DNA of 64,000 bases from Rhodeus uyekii (lineage: Eukaryota > Chordata > Actinopteri > Cypriniformes > Acheilognathidae). The stretch is taken from assembly GCA_037043235.1 (NCBI GenBank), contig JAWRVZ010000086.1, positions 1,270,001-1,334,000 on the forward strand. The letters are read 5' to 3'. Within the stretch, counting starts at the first letter, position 1. Each line of letters starts with the position of its first letter. The position numbers were made by a program, and so were the translations under genes. Positions 38,060 to 50,620 of the stretch are shown one piece after another. The notes beneath the pieces are model-generated. The model made no database searches. It was not told the DNA's origin and saw nothing but the letters and a program-made list of their open reading frames with translations.

Positions 38060-38362
38060 TTTTGTTACAGGTTGTGTGTGGATGAAGGCACGAAGATGAA
38101 CAATAAATTAAAGGGTCTTTTAATGAACATAAACTCAGAATAACAAATCCAACAACAGGGAATAATGCAGGAGACTATAGTGAGACACATAATCACAATA
38201 CATAATGCGACATTGCATGGACGAGAATGGACCAAGACTGGAAAACACAGGGAATGATTGAGAGGGAATGATTACAGAGATGAAACAAAGCTGACAAAAC
38301 TAACAAGGTGATTGATGATGAGGCAGATGACTAAGATGATAACAAGTTGTGACATGTTGTCA
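38060..38362 (-). mobile_element. possible reversed LTR-like fragment
   Basis: The word order (gatgaaggcacgaag, then gggtcttttaatgaacataa) looks like the complement of an LTR 3' region with an ATTAAA signal on the minus strand. Ends and target duplication were not found. Confidence 0.3.
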
Positions 38363-38596
38363 CGTGTTTGTGTCTTTAATATCTAATTCAATTTATTAAT
38401 GGAATTATGTTTGGCTAAATAATTTATGTTTATGTTACTATTTGCAAGTTAGCATTTTCATTAATTGCTTTGTTTTCTAACAGCTTTCATGCTTAACACT
38501 TTGTTGAAGCAAATAAAATGCTGTTTAATGCTTGCACACTAACATTTTAAACTATTTGTATGTTTTGAAAGAAATTTAAAAAGTGTTCCGCTATTT

Positions 38597-39374
38597 TGTC
38601 AGGGTTCTGTCACTTCAGTTTGGTTTTGTCGAGATTTCGTGACAGAGCCTTGACAGTACGGTATTGTCGTGTCTTCCTGTGAACGTGCGGCTTCGAGTGT
38701 GCTCAAGTTGTGCACTCTGTCCGAGATCTGTCTTGTGTCTGGGCATGGTGTTTTCCAATTGCAGTCTTGTTCAGTTTCATTTTTCATTATTCGCAACTTC
38801 ATGCTCTGTGTATTTGTTTTCAGTTGTGAGCGCATGAGATGTGTGTTCGCTCGTCCTTGTGCGCTCTGTCATGTTCTGTGAGTGCGCGTACTCTCTTGTC
38901 AGCATCAATTGTTGTGAAGCACGCGGTTCATGTTTTTATCGGCCACGTGCTTTTATGTCATATTTTGTCTTGTGCGGTGTTGTGCGCAGCTTGTGCTTTC
39001 ACTGGCTGCGTGCTTTCCTGTTGCCATTTTTTTTGTGTGAGCTCATGGCTTGTCACGTGTGTTTCTTATGCTATGTGCTCTCCTGCCATTGTGTAACCCC
39101 GCCCGTCTTGTTTCCTCATCATTGGTTTGATTTGCCCCACCTGTCCTCCCTCATTACCTGCCCTGTTTGTCCCCTATTTAATCTCCCTGTGTTTACTGTC
39201 CTGTGCTGGTTCGCTGTTGTACCTTGTCATGTCAAAGTTAATTTTTGTCAAGTTAAGTTATATTTTTCCCCTCAGGGTTGTATTTGTTTGTATTTTTGTT
39301 TTATTATTATTAAATAAAGCCCTTCCTCATATCATCTTTGAGTCTTCGCATTTCCCTTCATCCAAGTCCTGACA
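38597..39374 (+). mobile_element. solo LTR, 778 bp
   Basis: It starts TGTCAGGGTTCTG and ends AGTCCTGACA. Flanks are tattt (38592-38596) and tatta (39375-39379), a 4-of-5 target duplication. A TATA-like ctatttaatc lies near 39174 and AATAAA at 39313-39318. It shares many blocks with the truncated copy at 63452, including cacgcggttcatg-type and tgtgtaacccc words. The 158-residue frame at 38841-39317 is low-complexity Cys/Phe/Leu text ending in the LTR and is not a gene. Confidence 0.8.
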
Positions 39375-39500
39375 TATTAAATTTTTGTTGATTCCATTAT
39401 ATATTTTAAGGATTCTTTTATGAATAGAAAGTTGAAAATAACATTTAGTTTAAATAGAAACAACGCAGAACTCTTTCCTGACAGTTTTAAGCGATCTAAA
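39375..39500 (+). mobile_element. MITE fragment, family I
   Basis: It contains tattaaatttttgttgattc, then aaggattcttttatgaatag and aaagttgaaaataac, the 3' half of family I. The LTR at 38597 may have landed in or beside it. Confidence 0.5.
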
Positions 39501-39721
39501 CTTTTGAATGATAACGTAGTTTGAGAAATGTATCTGTATGTTGTTTTTCCTAGGCATTTACTCAAGACTTAAAGGTATAAGTCTATATAGAACCTAACTT
39601 TTGAAAATAAACCTCACTGAGTAAAACATGAGACAACAATCCCTGGTCTCCCGTACCAACGGAACCTGCAATAATCCTGTAAATAAAAACATTTCAAGCT
39701 TACATGCTCACCAACTATGGG

Positions 39722-40053
39722 TGTCACAGTCATGTCTCCACCTTCTGACTGTTACCTTCCGTGTGCTTCCCTATGTCATTTCCCTCACCTGTTGCATCAA
39801 GCAATTCCCTCATTGGTCTTGTCACCTGTGCCCCATCATTCCTGGTGTATTTAAGTCCTCATGTGTTCATCTGTCTCTGTCTGTCATTGATAATGTTTAT
39901 TATCCACTCTGTGGATGTTATATTTCCCAATTTGCATGATTGTGCTCTTTGTTTTCTATTTAAAGTGTGTTCTTTTAGCTTGTGAATAAAGCACGTTGCA
40001 GTTTATCCTGCCTCTCCTTGTCTCCTTCGTTCTCCCGCACCACACACCTGACA
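39722..40053 (+). mobile_element. solo LTR, 332 bp, with 5-bp target duplication
   Basis: It starts TGTCACAGTCATG and ends ACACCTGACA between perfect duplications atggg (39717-39721 and 40054-40058). A TATA-like gtatttaagtcc lies near 39848 and AATAAA at 39985-39990. It is opposite in orientation to cntnap2. Confidence 0.85.
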
Positions 40054-42982
40054 ATGGGCGGATTTCATCTGCATGTACTGCACTTCCAGATAATAACACA
40101 AACAGCAGGTTTCTTTTTCAGCTGGAGACAAAGAGACCTTTTATTATCATTAGCTTTCAGTGTCTGAGAGACCTGCGGCTCAGAGTGATACTTTCACAAG
40201 CATTGTAAAAGTGACATCACCCCACAAATGCTACTTTTTAACTTTAACTGATCTAATTCAGTCAGTTCAGGATACTTTTGGAGAATTTAGGCAAACGAAT
40301 TCCCAAATTAGCTCCTCATTAGCTCCAGGTGCAAACCAATCATGAATGCATGAAAAACAGCAAGGAGAGCATCACCATGATCGAATGATTCAGTAACCAA
40401 GCAACACTGAATATCTTTGTCTCTAATGATAATTTACTTGTCGATCTGGTTGGAATTAGTGCTACTATTTTCTCTAGTGCTACAATATTTGCCTACCTGC
40501 AGCTCTACTGATTGCATCATCTCTGGTTAAATAATAAGCAAGTAAAGTGAGAGTTTGTAACTTCAGCTCATTTCATGGTATTTTGGGCAGAGGGAGATGG
40601 GAATTGAGGAGACATGACAGTTCAAATGATTTTCCCCCTTTTTTCTGAATGGCAGTAAGCATTTCCATCTCATAATTAAGCCATTTTCTATAACTGAACC
40701 CGGACAATATGCCAAAAAATGTCAGGGTTCTGAACCACACACTTCCAGCATATTACAGGACATTTCGGAATGACAAATTGAGTCAAGCTCAAGCTATTCA
40801 GAGTTTCAAATTCTAATTTTGATCATCTTTAAATTGAATGACTTAATCATTAATCCTCTTATAGACTATGGTTCCAGTTACACAGTGTTAAACTCAAATT
40901 TTAAACTGTAGCAATACAAATTTCATCCAATTTGGCCACAGTTGGTGCGTGACCAAAGGATAGGACTCCAGTCTGACCACAAATGCAGGTTTTGACTGAA
41001 GCTAACACAACATTTTTGCAATCAAGATAATACATCTTATGAGTTATGTCGCTCACTTAGCCATGAAATGTTTTGATACAAACCAATTGCGGTGTAGTTA
41101 TTCATGAGTCACATAATTTTATTCAGAACATAAGCCTTATCAATCAAACAGGAAAACTACTCAGATGTAAAATGTCTAATGCATCATAATGAAACGTATG
41201 TAATTCACATATCATGGAATTGCCGCCGCATTGCGCATGGCACTCTCATTTATAATTTCTACCAACTGCTTCATTAGACGGGGATATCATATTCCTTTAT
41301 TACTGACAGGTTATCTATCTCAATTAATTAGCAAAGCAGCCAGTGGTCTGAAGTCACAGCACATCATAGCCAGGCAAGATGCATCATTAAATCATAATTT
41401 TGTTTGTTATCTTTATTCCTTCTCTCGGTTATTAATGAGTATTAATTATGCAACCCTGTCTGAAGATGATGGCGTATGTCCTACACTGTGGTATAGCAAC
41501 AGAGATTAATTGATTTGAGTAAATGAGAAACACATTGTCACTTTTTTCTGTTATATTTAAAAATATATAAAATATTTTTTTTTAACAGGCCAACATACCA
41601 ACTTCTAGCTCAGTCCAATTTTGCCAGTTTGTGGGTAATTCTATTTGGTTGACACACTTTGCCTTTAAATGCCAGCTGCTTTTATTGAAGTGCATGTGTT
41701 TGCATACTAAAAGACTACAAATGTCTCAGTCTAAAATGTAAAGTTATTCAACATGCTGAATTGGGGCAAACTTTGCTGACCTAAGCCCAACTGCAGCTAA
41801 TGTGTGGAAAACACCTAAAAAACTAGCCTGACAGACGCTCAGTGTGGCTTAGTGTATCACAAACCTTACAGGCTGCAAATAGATTTTTCAAAAATTTAAC
41901 AACATACAGACATGTACAGAGGTGCATTAGGAGCAAGCAAAGATTTTCAGTGGAAAAGTACAGTACCTGAAATAATCTAAAATTGGATATCTAAAATTGG
42001 GACTGAACTATAAAGCTGCACTGGTTTCTCATATTATTTTCACATTAAGGCTCCTAACCGCATTGACATTCAGTCTGTGCATCCAATTACCTAATTTTAA
42101 AACTTTCCAGTAAATAAATAATGATTTTAAAAATAAATAAGTCTTTAGGGGATTGCTGGACCCATGCTAGATGGCATTTGCAGGCTTGAACAGAAAAAAA
42201 AACAGCAGTGAAACAACCATTACGCTGTGCAACACACCGCAAGCCCAGAGGGGCCTCGTGGGTGGGGTGTCGACAGTCCAGAGGCCTATAACTTTCCTCT
42301 TGTGCACATGCAGGTGGCTAAGAGCAATATTTATATGCTGCATTACCATAGAGAAGCTGGTGTGCTGCATTAATGCACTGCTGGTCTGCTCTCTTCTTAC
42401 CCCAGCTCTGAATAAATGAAGAAATGAATAAATAATAGCAGTCTCAGCCCTGTGTGGTGGGCACTAGCCTTGATTCGTAGGACCCCCTGACGAGCACTGA
42501 TTATGTTTTCAGACCAGAGTTGTAGTATTTTACAAGCAGCTCCATGCGGTTTGCATCTTCTGATTGGCACAGATAAATGAGCAACTGATATAAAGAGACA
42601 TGGGAAAAATGGATATGTAGCAGAGAATTTCATCTGATGCTTTGTAGTGTGATTTGGACATAAATGCTTTGATGAAGGGCACAAAAACGATCTAAATAAT
42701 TCCAGTTTGCTGAGGCTCAGCAGACAAATTTGAGATGTACTTTCAGTCTCTGATCACATACTTGAATAGATTATTTTCCATTCAAATGATCTGTAATGAA
42801 CTGTCTGCCACTACTGTACTACTTATAAATTCAATACACACATATTACATTATATAGGTTCAGGACATGAGACACAGATGTGAGCTGTGACTTTATATTA
42901 AAATGAATAAATAAACCAATGTGTAGCAAATGTTATCAGCTTTGAATCGGAAAGATTATTTTCAAATTTTGAATATGAATTA

Positions 42983-43008
42983 ACATACATACATACATAC
43001 ATACATAC
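42983..43008. repeat. (ACAT)n short microsatellite
   Basis: About six ACAT units form a short tetranucleotide run in AT-rich intron. Confidence 0.9.
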
Positions 43009-44641
43009 AATACATAAATGTGCTGTCAATCCATAAAAAATATCAACTTTTTTGATTAATCACACCTAATTTTAAATCGTTAATATATTTTTTACATTGT
43101 AATACTTATTTTTACAAAAAATCACCAACACAATAAACAATACAGACAACATAGTTTTTTTTATTTGTTTTTGCTTGGTAACCTTACTAACTTCACTAAG
43201 TGAACGTAAAAAAATCTTTACATTAACCCAAAATGTCATATTTTGCTGTGCCTTTAATATATTGTATATAATATAGTGATATTTCTGTCGATATCATCTC
43301 TTTGTTTGAATGCGAGTTTCCTGTTAGTTTATTTTCTCACTTCATTTTCACAGTAAATGAGAAAATTACTGGTTCAGAAATTTGGTATCGATATTTTTCT
43401 GTGAGGATCAATCCTCTTCAAAAGTCAGTACTGCAAGAATTACACATACACTTGTATCTCTTAATCATTAAGACTAGCACATTACTAAATGGAGCTTAAA
43501 ATACACACACGAATCATGTGGGTCTCACGCATCATGCTCATCAGCCTCACACTAAGACACCTGGAAAGGTAAGTGTGCTTCTCATAGAGTGCACTATATA
43601 TTTTCACTCTATGGTTAATCTGTAAAAAATAATCATAACTCCAGGACACAAAGCAGAAATATCCATAGGTTCTCTATGCATATGTTCAGTAGTTGGAAGA
43701 ACCTAATGAAAACTATACTGTACTACCCTGAACTGAATAACCATCAAGGGGTGCGGAGACAATAAGAAGACAAAAAGGGGGGGAAAACAGCAGTGGACGT
43801 ACTTGTCTAACAGGTGAATATAATTGAATGCACCTGATCTAAGTAATAAGCCAGATGCAATTAACAAGAATAATGAGGCATAAAAATGCATCATTTCACA
43901 CGGTGATGATGGTGGGGGATGGCTCTGTATTTTACCCTTGGGTTCTCAGTTTCGCTCTGCTGAAACTTGAGCATTTATAATTGCATTTGACTCACAAATA
44001 ATAATAATCAAAATAATAATAATAAATAAAGGTGGTTTTAAAGCAGTGTACTTCACAATTGCTCAGAGATTTTTTTTTTCTTTGAATTTTAATAAAGATT
44101 AAAGGCTATTGACACCAATTTAAACAAATGAGTGGCAGGGGGCCTCTGTGGGGTGTAATGTTGATTGAAAAGCTTTGACTGGAGATCAAAACAGGACTAT
44201 TACACTAGAGACATATATATCGCCCTCTGTGCTTTTTCAGAGCGCTTCAGACAATGGGATGACCTTGAAAAGTGCTAAACGTCTATTTAAAGAAGATGCC
44301 AATAAAACAAATCCTTTGGAAACACAGATTATTACAACATATGCCAAGATCGGAAGGTTTTTAATAGCAAGGACACCGTGTGAAGGTTTCATAGACATTA
44401 TTTCATATACAATAACTACCAGCGCACATATGACTTAGAATCCTGCTTTCACATATTGGAAAGAAAAAGTGCTCACTCAGAATGGTATGCAAACAACATT
44501 TAACTGTTTATATAAATTAAATCAAGCATTCAAACTACAAAATAGGTAATCTATGTTCAACTATTCATGTATTAATCCACATGAGCTGCATTCTTGTGAA
44601 ATGAAGCTAGATATTATTTAAGAAGAAAGATATAGACTTAC

Positions 44642-44769
44642 GGTCTCCATGGCAACGGAGAGGTCCCACAGTCAGCTTGGCCTCCGAGCCGGGTCGATTT
44701 GTGTCCCCGACAGCCACTTGGCTAACCGGTAAATGGTCTTTATACACCAGAAGCCCGGAATCATCCCTC
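44642..44769 (-). CDS. cntnap2: cntnap2 exon: end of fibrinogen-like domain
   Basis: This 128-bp exon completes the Trp codon of the exon before it and reads RDDSGLLVYKDHLPVSQV, then VGDTNRPGSEAKLTVGPLRC and HGD. The segment follows the CNCDAD motif directly in CASPR proteins and closes the fibrinogen-like domain before laminin G3. The acceptor is ttggtag above 44769 and the donor gtaagtc below 44642. It leaves in phase 1 with the first base of an Arg codon. The residue count matches human CNTNAP2 across both junctions. The 2.6-kb intron before it is the second shortest in the window, while the one after it, at 20.3 kb, is the longest complete one. Confidence 0.92.
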
Positions 44770-45829
44770 CTACCAAACAATGAAATTCTTAATAAAATAT
44801 GAGGGGGATATCTTATCTGTTTACAATAGTACACTGATACATCATAGTACTAAACCTTATTAATACATGTATTACCTAATCTAATAAAGTCAATGAAGCA
44901 TTAATAAGAAAAATGTTTGTATTCTCTCAAAAGCAGCCTTCTGACACTAATGACTAGCTGTTTAATTACAGCAACACAATTTGTCTAATCAAGGAAAACA
45001 CTCACTTCACGTATTTTGCAAAATCATAAGAGAACACATACACATAAAACTCACAGGTACATGCAGCAGGGCACTGTGAGTGCATTATTTTAATGTCACT
45101 ATCTGTCACGGTGCCAATGCAACGGCAAGTCATTTAAAAAACAATTATGTATTGCAAACCTGTAGAGAAAAAAACAACAACAATGTGGCTGGGAATGAAA
45201 AGTGCCGCTTTGAAATCCAATGTCCTAATTTGTATCCATTATGCATGGTGGTTCAGTTTGCTTGGGGTTTATGACAAGTGGTGAGAGCATCGCAATAACC
45301 CGCTGTCCATCTGTGCATGGGCCATTAACACATATTACTGTGTGTTCAGCTAAACCAGCAACAGAAGAGGCAAACTCCGTCTTTCCAACAGTCTGATTGC
45401 ATAAATATTCACAAAATGTATCAAAAAAAGATATCCATCAGGAAAACACAAATATTAGCATGACTCTACTCATTGACTGAGGTTATGTAGATCTTAGGAA
45501 CATAGTGTTAAAAGATGATTTCAAAGCTCTTAGCATTAATAAACCCATGCAAACAAACACAATGTACATTATACAAAGACAAACGCATAGTTAATCAGGA
45601 GTGTGTAAAGTATGTTTGGTCATAGCTTTCCAACAATCCATTCAATACACTTCCTGTGGAGCGGCAATGGTTGCAAATATCTCTAGTTGTTCCAAAGACA
45701 TAGTGAGCTGCCTTCTGAGGGTCTATTAATACAGAAAATGTAGAAGATGCAGTGGAATAATGTGTCTACAGACACATATTGTAAAAAAGTTGAGCTTATT
45801 TTAACTTCGGCATGCTATAAAGGATGCAA

Positions 45830-46110
45830 AATGAGAGGCGCAGGTGCAGTAGCCAAACACTTCTGTGGCAGGTCGAGGCTGAGAGCTGTGAGAGATCTGT
45901 GTGACGCTGGTGGTGTGATTGATAATGAGCAATCCCAAGGAGCTATGGAAACATAAATGGAGGGGCAACAACAGTGAAGGATGAGAGGGGACCAGGCATG
46001 GCCATTTTACTTTGTGTTTTGTTCATGCATGTTGTTTTATGTTTGTTTATTGATTTGTTCATTTAAGCGTTTGAATGTTCGCCGGTTCCCTCCAAGTCAA
46101 TGGAAATGGA
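45830..46110 (+). mobile_element. LTR-like fragment inside the inverted-end element
   Basis: It has the same layout as 54258-54489: a purine-rich part (aacagtgaaggatgagaggg), a T-rich part, then tttgaatgttcgccggttcc. The plus-strand order is the same as in the other copies. Confidence 0.45.
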
Positions 46111-46261
46111 GCGTAGTGGAATGCAAAAACATGTTCTGTCTGAACAGCCCCTAAGGCTCCAACCTAACCGTCATGGACCATTATAAGTGAGCGATTTAGG
46201 ATGTGTTCTAACTGATAGTTCAGTTCTCGTGGTTACTTTGTTCCAGATCAAAGTAGAATGA

Positions 46262-46375
46262 ATGAAGAATGACCTAGTTCCCTTATTCTGCAGTATCAAC
46301 CACAACTCTCTTAAGTAAAGCCACCAAACACACCAGGTAGAGCTTTTGTTGATGAAATATCAGGGTTCGGTTTTT
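46262..46375. repeat. diverged direct repeat, copy 1
   Basis: It shares gaagaatgacctagttcc, ccaccaaacacacca and an agcttttg..gatg..at order with 46993-47105, at an estimated 75-80 percent similarity by eye. Confidence 0.7.
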
Positions 46376-46992
46376 AAAACACAAAAATGCATTCTGTGTG
46401 AATAACCCTTCAGAAGGCAGCTCACTAGGTCTTGGAACAGATAGAGACTGTCAGACTTTTGCAACCATTGTCACTACACAGGAAATGTATTGAATTGATT
46501 GGTGGAAAGTTATAACCAAACAGACTTTACATGCCCCCAGTATGTAGTATGCATGTGTTTGTCTTTGTATAATGTAAATTGTGTTTGTTCGCACAGGTTT
46601 TATAATGCTATGATCTTTCACATTCTTATACATTTTATTATCTTATAATTTTAAGTTACATTTTTTCATCTAATATTTTTATTTTACTTGATCTCAGCTT
46701 TGCTCAAATGACTGAAGATGTGTTCTTAATGGTTTAAATTTTTGCAGATCCACAATGTTTAGTTATGCTACTGTTCAAGAAATTGACAAAAAACAACTGT
46801 GCCCACATCTAATCTCTATGGAGATGTACTAACAGCCTTTTTCTTTTCTTTGCTTTGTAAATATAAGAAGGAGTTTATTGTGTTCAGGTAGATTTTTCTG
46901 TTTCTGTTCTTTTACAGCTGACTAATATTATTAAGCAACATAAAGACCCATTAGACTCAAAGCAATAGATTAAAGTCAATTCTATAAGGGCA

Positions 46993-47105
46993 CTTGAAGA
47001 ATGACCTAGTTCCTTTCTTTTGCAATATTGCACACAGATCTCTTTAGTAAAGTCACCAAACACACCAACCAAAGCTTTTGCTGATGGAAATTACAGGGTT
47101 TGGCT
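46993..47105. repeat. diverged direct repeat, copy 2
   Basis: It is the second copy of the 46262-46375 unit, lying about 270 bp upstream (in + coordinates) of the fibrinogen-like exon at 47374. Confidence 0.7.
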
Positions 47106-47373
47106 CATCTCAAATTTCTTCATCAATGCAATATCTTTGCCATTTACACAAGCGCTGAGGTCAAGACAACTGTCAAGACACCGCTATTTAAAGAATACAA
47201 AGAGACAATAAGGTAGATGGGAACATGACTTGCTTGTATCTCATAAGTTTGATAAGTGGGCTAAAAAGGTCAGTAACTCGCAAATAGCAGCTTAATCTGA
47301 AGCTCATAATTAACTGCCGGATTTGGTGATCACCATGGAAACAGCATATTTCAACTCAAATAATGTGGCTTAC

Positions 47374-47530
47374 CACTGCTTCTGGTCGGCGTCACAGTTG
47401 CAGTAATATTTGGAGTCAGTGCAGTTGCGCTCAATGCCGCATGCACATTTCTGAATGCCAGGCGCAGAGCCACCCCAGTAAAAGTGCTTCTCATTACCGC
47501 GGCCGACCCACCATGTGTAAGGTGTTCCAT
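47374..47530 (-). CDS. cntnap2: cntnap2 exon: fibrinogen-like domain, CASPR-type
   Basis: This 157-bp exon is the most 5' one in the window. It translates to DGTPYTWWVGRGNEKHFYWG and continues with a cysteine-rich stretch (KCACGIERNC, YYCNCDAD) before ending at QKQW. The tryptophan pair and the CNC motif are characteristic of the fibrinogen-like region of contactin-associated proteins. The acceptor is a T-rich tract ending in tttgcag just above 47530. The donor is gtaagcc below 47374. It enters in phase 1, so the first Asp codon is split, and leaves after two bases of the Trp codon, which the next exon completes. By alignment from memory it covers about residues 697-749 of human CNTNAP2. The preceding exon was not found up to base 64000, so the upstream intron exceeds 16.4 kb. 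Confidence 0.92.
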
Positions 47531-49814
47531 CTGCAAATACATAAAAGAAATGGAAAATGCACCATTTAAAACAATAATTTATTAAATTGAGCAAATCAAC
47601 TATGAGATATTATGTTAATGAGAAGACCATCACAGGACTTTTATGGCAGGCCAGTGACAAACATATTGGTTCCATACATCCATCTCTCTACCCACCCGTA
47701 AGATTTATCAATTCATTTCTAAGACGCATTCATCCAACCATCCATCCATCCATCTTGGCTAGTTTGTTTTGTGTGCCTTGTGGTACCATCTTGTTTATTT
47801 GCCAGTATGTGACCAGCGTAGCTGTCCATTTCTCAACTGTCAAGCTTCTGCCTGGTAAGAAGAGTGTTCCTGTCCAGTGTTCCTCTCCATCATTCCATCT
47901 GGTGCTGCCTCTTCCTCTACAGTCCTCAACACTGTTGTCACCCAGGACTGGTCTAATTGGTCATCCTCCCTGTTTGTCATAGTATTATCTGCCCTGCCCT
48001 GCCCTCCTGTTTGAACCGTTTCACGCAAATTTAAAAACTCCAGAATTTTTCTTTATTATAAGTTCATGCATTACATGGGTATTGAACCCATGACCTTTAC
48101 TGTAGCTAGTGCCATGCCCTACAGTTTGAACGCTACCACAGCTACAAAATCTACCACAGGACTGAATCTCTGAAAAGCTGTTTGATGGTTGCTTATAACA
48201 TGCAGACAATGGTAATTGCAGTGCTTGAGGTTTGAAGAGTACTTTATGGTTTAGCCCACAGATACGAGTACTAATTCCCTCTGTATGTAAAGACACAACA
48301 TGCTCAAAAGGATTAACACTTCGGTCTTTGGGAGCACACGCGGTGCTCAAGGGGATGCTGGACTACCATTCACAAGCGCTGATGTGCGTGCAAATGCCCA
48401 CATCTGCATGCAGAGAAAGAAGGAAAGATGATCCAAACTCAGTGTAGAGCTGGCAAATGCACTAGAGGGAAACACACACAAGCTTGAGACTACAGCACAC
48501 AGACGTATGCATACATACATAGGCAGAAATCACACAAGCACACGCTTTCATGGCAAAACAACAGTTTGCTAATTTAGTACTTTAACCTATAGAGATGTAT
48601 CACAGATGAACCCTGTAACTGTTTGAAAATCATTTGAACTTCACAATCATTTTGAGTTGAAAAACACTATTTCAGCAGTTGACACACTGTTGGCTGCCGT
48701 CGTTATATATGCAACAGTCTAAATCCTTAAAACAAGCTCTATTCCGCAAGGTGGCTCCAGGGGAAACACATGTAAAATATGCTGTGTGACAGAGCTCCAT
48801 GGAAATGCTTGATGTGTGAGTACATCTTCAGCCTCCCATTAAAAGAGAGAATGTGCTTTGCTGCAGCAAATAAGTAAACTGTTCAGTGTGGCGTACATGT
48901 ACGATATTGATGTAGATGTTGAGACCCTGGGTTTCCACAGAAGAATTCTAACAATAAAACGAAGTAGCCGCTCGACCAGACAGTCCATCAGCTTAAGGAA
49001 TTTAATCTCCACCACACTTAATTAGTAGCAAAGACACCTGCTATTCCACTGTGGAACCTGAAATAAAGACCTGCACATTTCAGACTTAGCCGACAGGGCT
49101 GGGAGGGACCCGCACATGGCGGTTGCAGGCAGGAAGCCAACCTCCCTCAGTGACTAAAGAGACGCCAAGCAGCAGTCAGACAGAGAGAACGAGTGTGAAC
49201 GACAAGAAAAATGAACAAACAACAGCAAAAAATGATCATTGTGGTGATGGACAGACATTATAACAGATGGTGAGTGGTCTCTGACACACGCCCTACAGCT
49301 GGTACTTGTGAATGTCGTTGATCCAGGAATGCTGTGATGGATGCAGGTGCATAAGAAACATGGCCAAAAGACACATGTGTGCACGCCTCACCTGGCCTTC
49401 TGGGGGTCTGTCTGTGGTGATTTTCAGTATGAAGTCTACGCCTCATTAAACTCTAGGGCCAATAGAGTTTCCTCCACCAATGTTATCTGCATGGACTGCT
49501 TCCTGTTTCCCCTCAGCCCAGCTCACACAAGCCTCAATCAATCACTCCATTCACTCTTGGCTGGAAACACAGCCACCTGGCCAGACTAATTTAACAGGGA
49601 GATAGAGCTCTTTTAGTACTCCTGCTGGGATCTGAAACGGTGTTGATCATCCATTTGTAACCCAAACCCAGTGATTGTTAAAGAGGTGTAAACAAGATCG
49701 ACATATACAGGAATCCATCCTGCAGATGTACATAGAGTAGATGCCCCGATTGGGACACTAAATTATCACAAAGGCTGCAGCTCAGTAACTAAAAGTTTCA
49801 GTCCAATTACACAT

Positions 49815-50620
49815 CAGTTTTAACAAATACATGTTTTATGTTTTTGAAAGAAGTCTTTTATGCTCAACAAGGCAGCATTTATTTGATAAAAATACAGTAA
49901 AAACAGTAAAACTGTGAATTATTGCAACAAAATATATTTTAAACTGTAATGTATTCCTGTTAAATTTTCAGCATCCTTACTCCAATCTTCAGTGTCGCAT
50001 AATCCTTCTAATTGTTACCCTTAGTCCTGTTTGTCATGTCATCTGTGCACTTCCTGTGAGGTCAATGTTACACTTCCTGTCGGTGAGGTCTTTGTCACTT
50101 CCTGTGTGACGTGTCAAGAGTTATTTCACTTCCGGGTTCCTTCTGTGTTTCCTCTCGTGCCTTTTCTGCACATGTCTTGTTAATCACTCTCATCGTTAGT
50201 CTACCCATGTATTTGTCATTCCCGTGTGTATAAAGCCTTCTTACATTTCCCTTGTGCTTGTTGGTTGTTAATGTAATAATGTTGATGTTAGTTGTGTGTA
50301 GATGTTGCATGTTCTCCTGCCATGATTCTTGTTCAGAGTTTTGTTTTAAGTTCAGTTCTATGCACATGTGTGCTTCTTTTGTTTTGTTTAAATAAAGTGA
50401 GTTTAAGTTTGGAACTCGCTGCTCCTCAGTCTCCTCGTTCAGTCTCACATGCACTTTCAGCATAACACTAATATGCTGATTTCTTATTATTATAAATGTT
50501 GAAAATAGCTTCCTATATTTTGTGGAAATAGTAAATATTTTTAACATTATAAACATGTTTTTACTGTCACTTTTCATAAATTTTATATCTTTGCTAATTA
50601 AAAGTATTAACTTTTAGAGC
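49815..50620 (-). mobile_element. MITE family I split by a solo LTR
   Basis: The arms are 49815-50012 and 50468-50620. The join across the LTR reads cattctaatatgctgattt-like sequence (ccttctaat then atgctgatttctt), exactly as in the intact copy at 1715. Confidence 0.8.
50013..50467 (+). mobile_element. solo LTR, 455 bp, with 5-bp target duplication
   Basis: It starts TGTTACCCTTAG and ends CAGCATAACA between perfect duplications ctaat (50008-50012 and 50468-50472). A TATA-like gtgtataaagcc lies near 50225 and AATAAA at 50391-50396. The first part has tandem cacttcctgtg words at about 50050-50110. The 160-residue minus-strand frame at 50095-50577 crosses the LTR border and is not a gene. Confidence 0.88.

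Larger units (their letters stand above)
45688..46440. mobile_element. element with inverted ends (AAGGCAGCTCACTA)
   Basis: The left end (tagtgagctgccttctgagg near 45702-45721) is the complement of the right end (cttcagaaggcagctcacta near 46409-46428), and both are followed by a ggaac/gttcc word. Between them lies an LTR-like piece, so this is either one composite element or a MITE with an insertion. Confidence 0.6.
44770..47373 (-). other. cntnap2 intron (2.6 kb)
   Basis: The intron holds an element with inverted ends (45688-46440) enclosing an LTR-like piece, plus a diverged direct duplication (46262-46375 and 46993-47105). The stretches 44780-45680 and 46450-46990 show nothing assignable. 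Confidence 0.75.

Noticed and set aside
38841..39317. A 158-residue open frame resembling a membrane protein
   Set aside because: It is a hydrophobic reading of T-rich LTR sequence ending at the LTR poly(A) region; the related copy at 63452 does not conserve the frame.
50095..50577. A 160-residue minus-strand frame
   Set aside because: It spans the junction of a solo LTR and a MITE, so it cannot be an ancestral gene.
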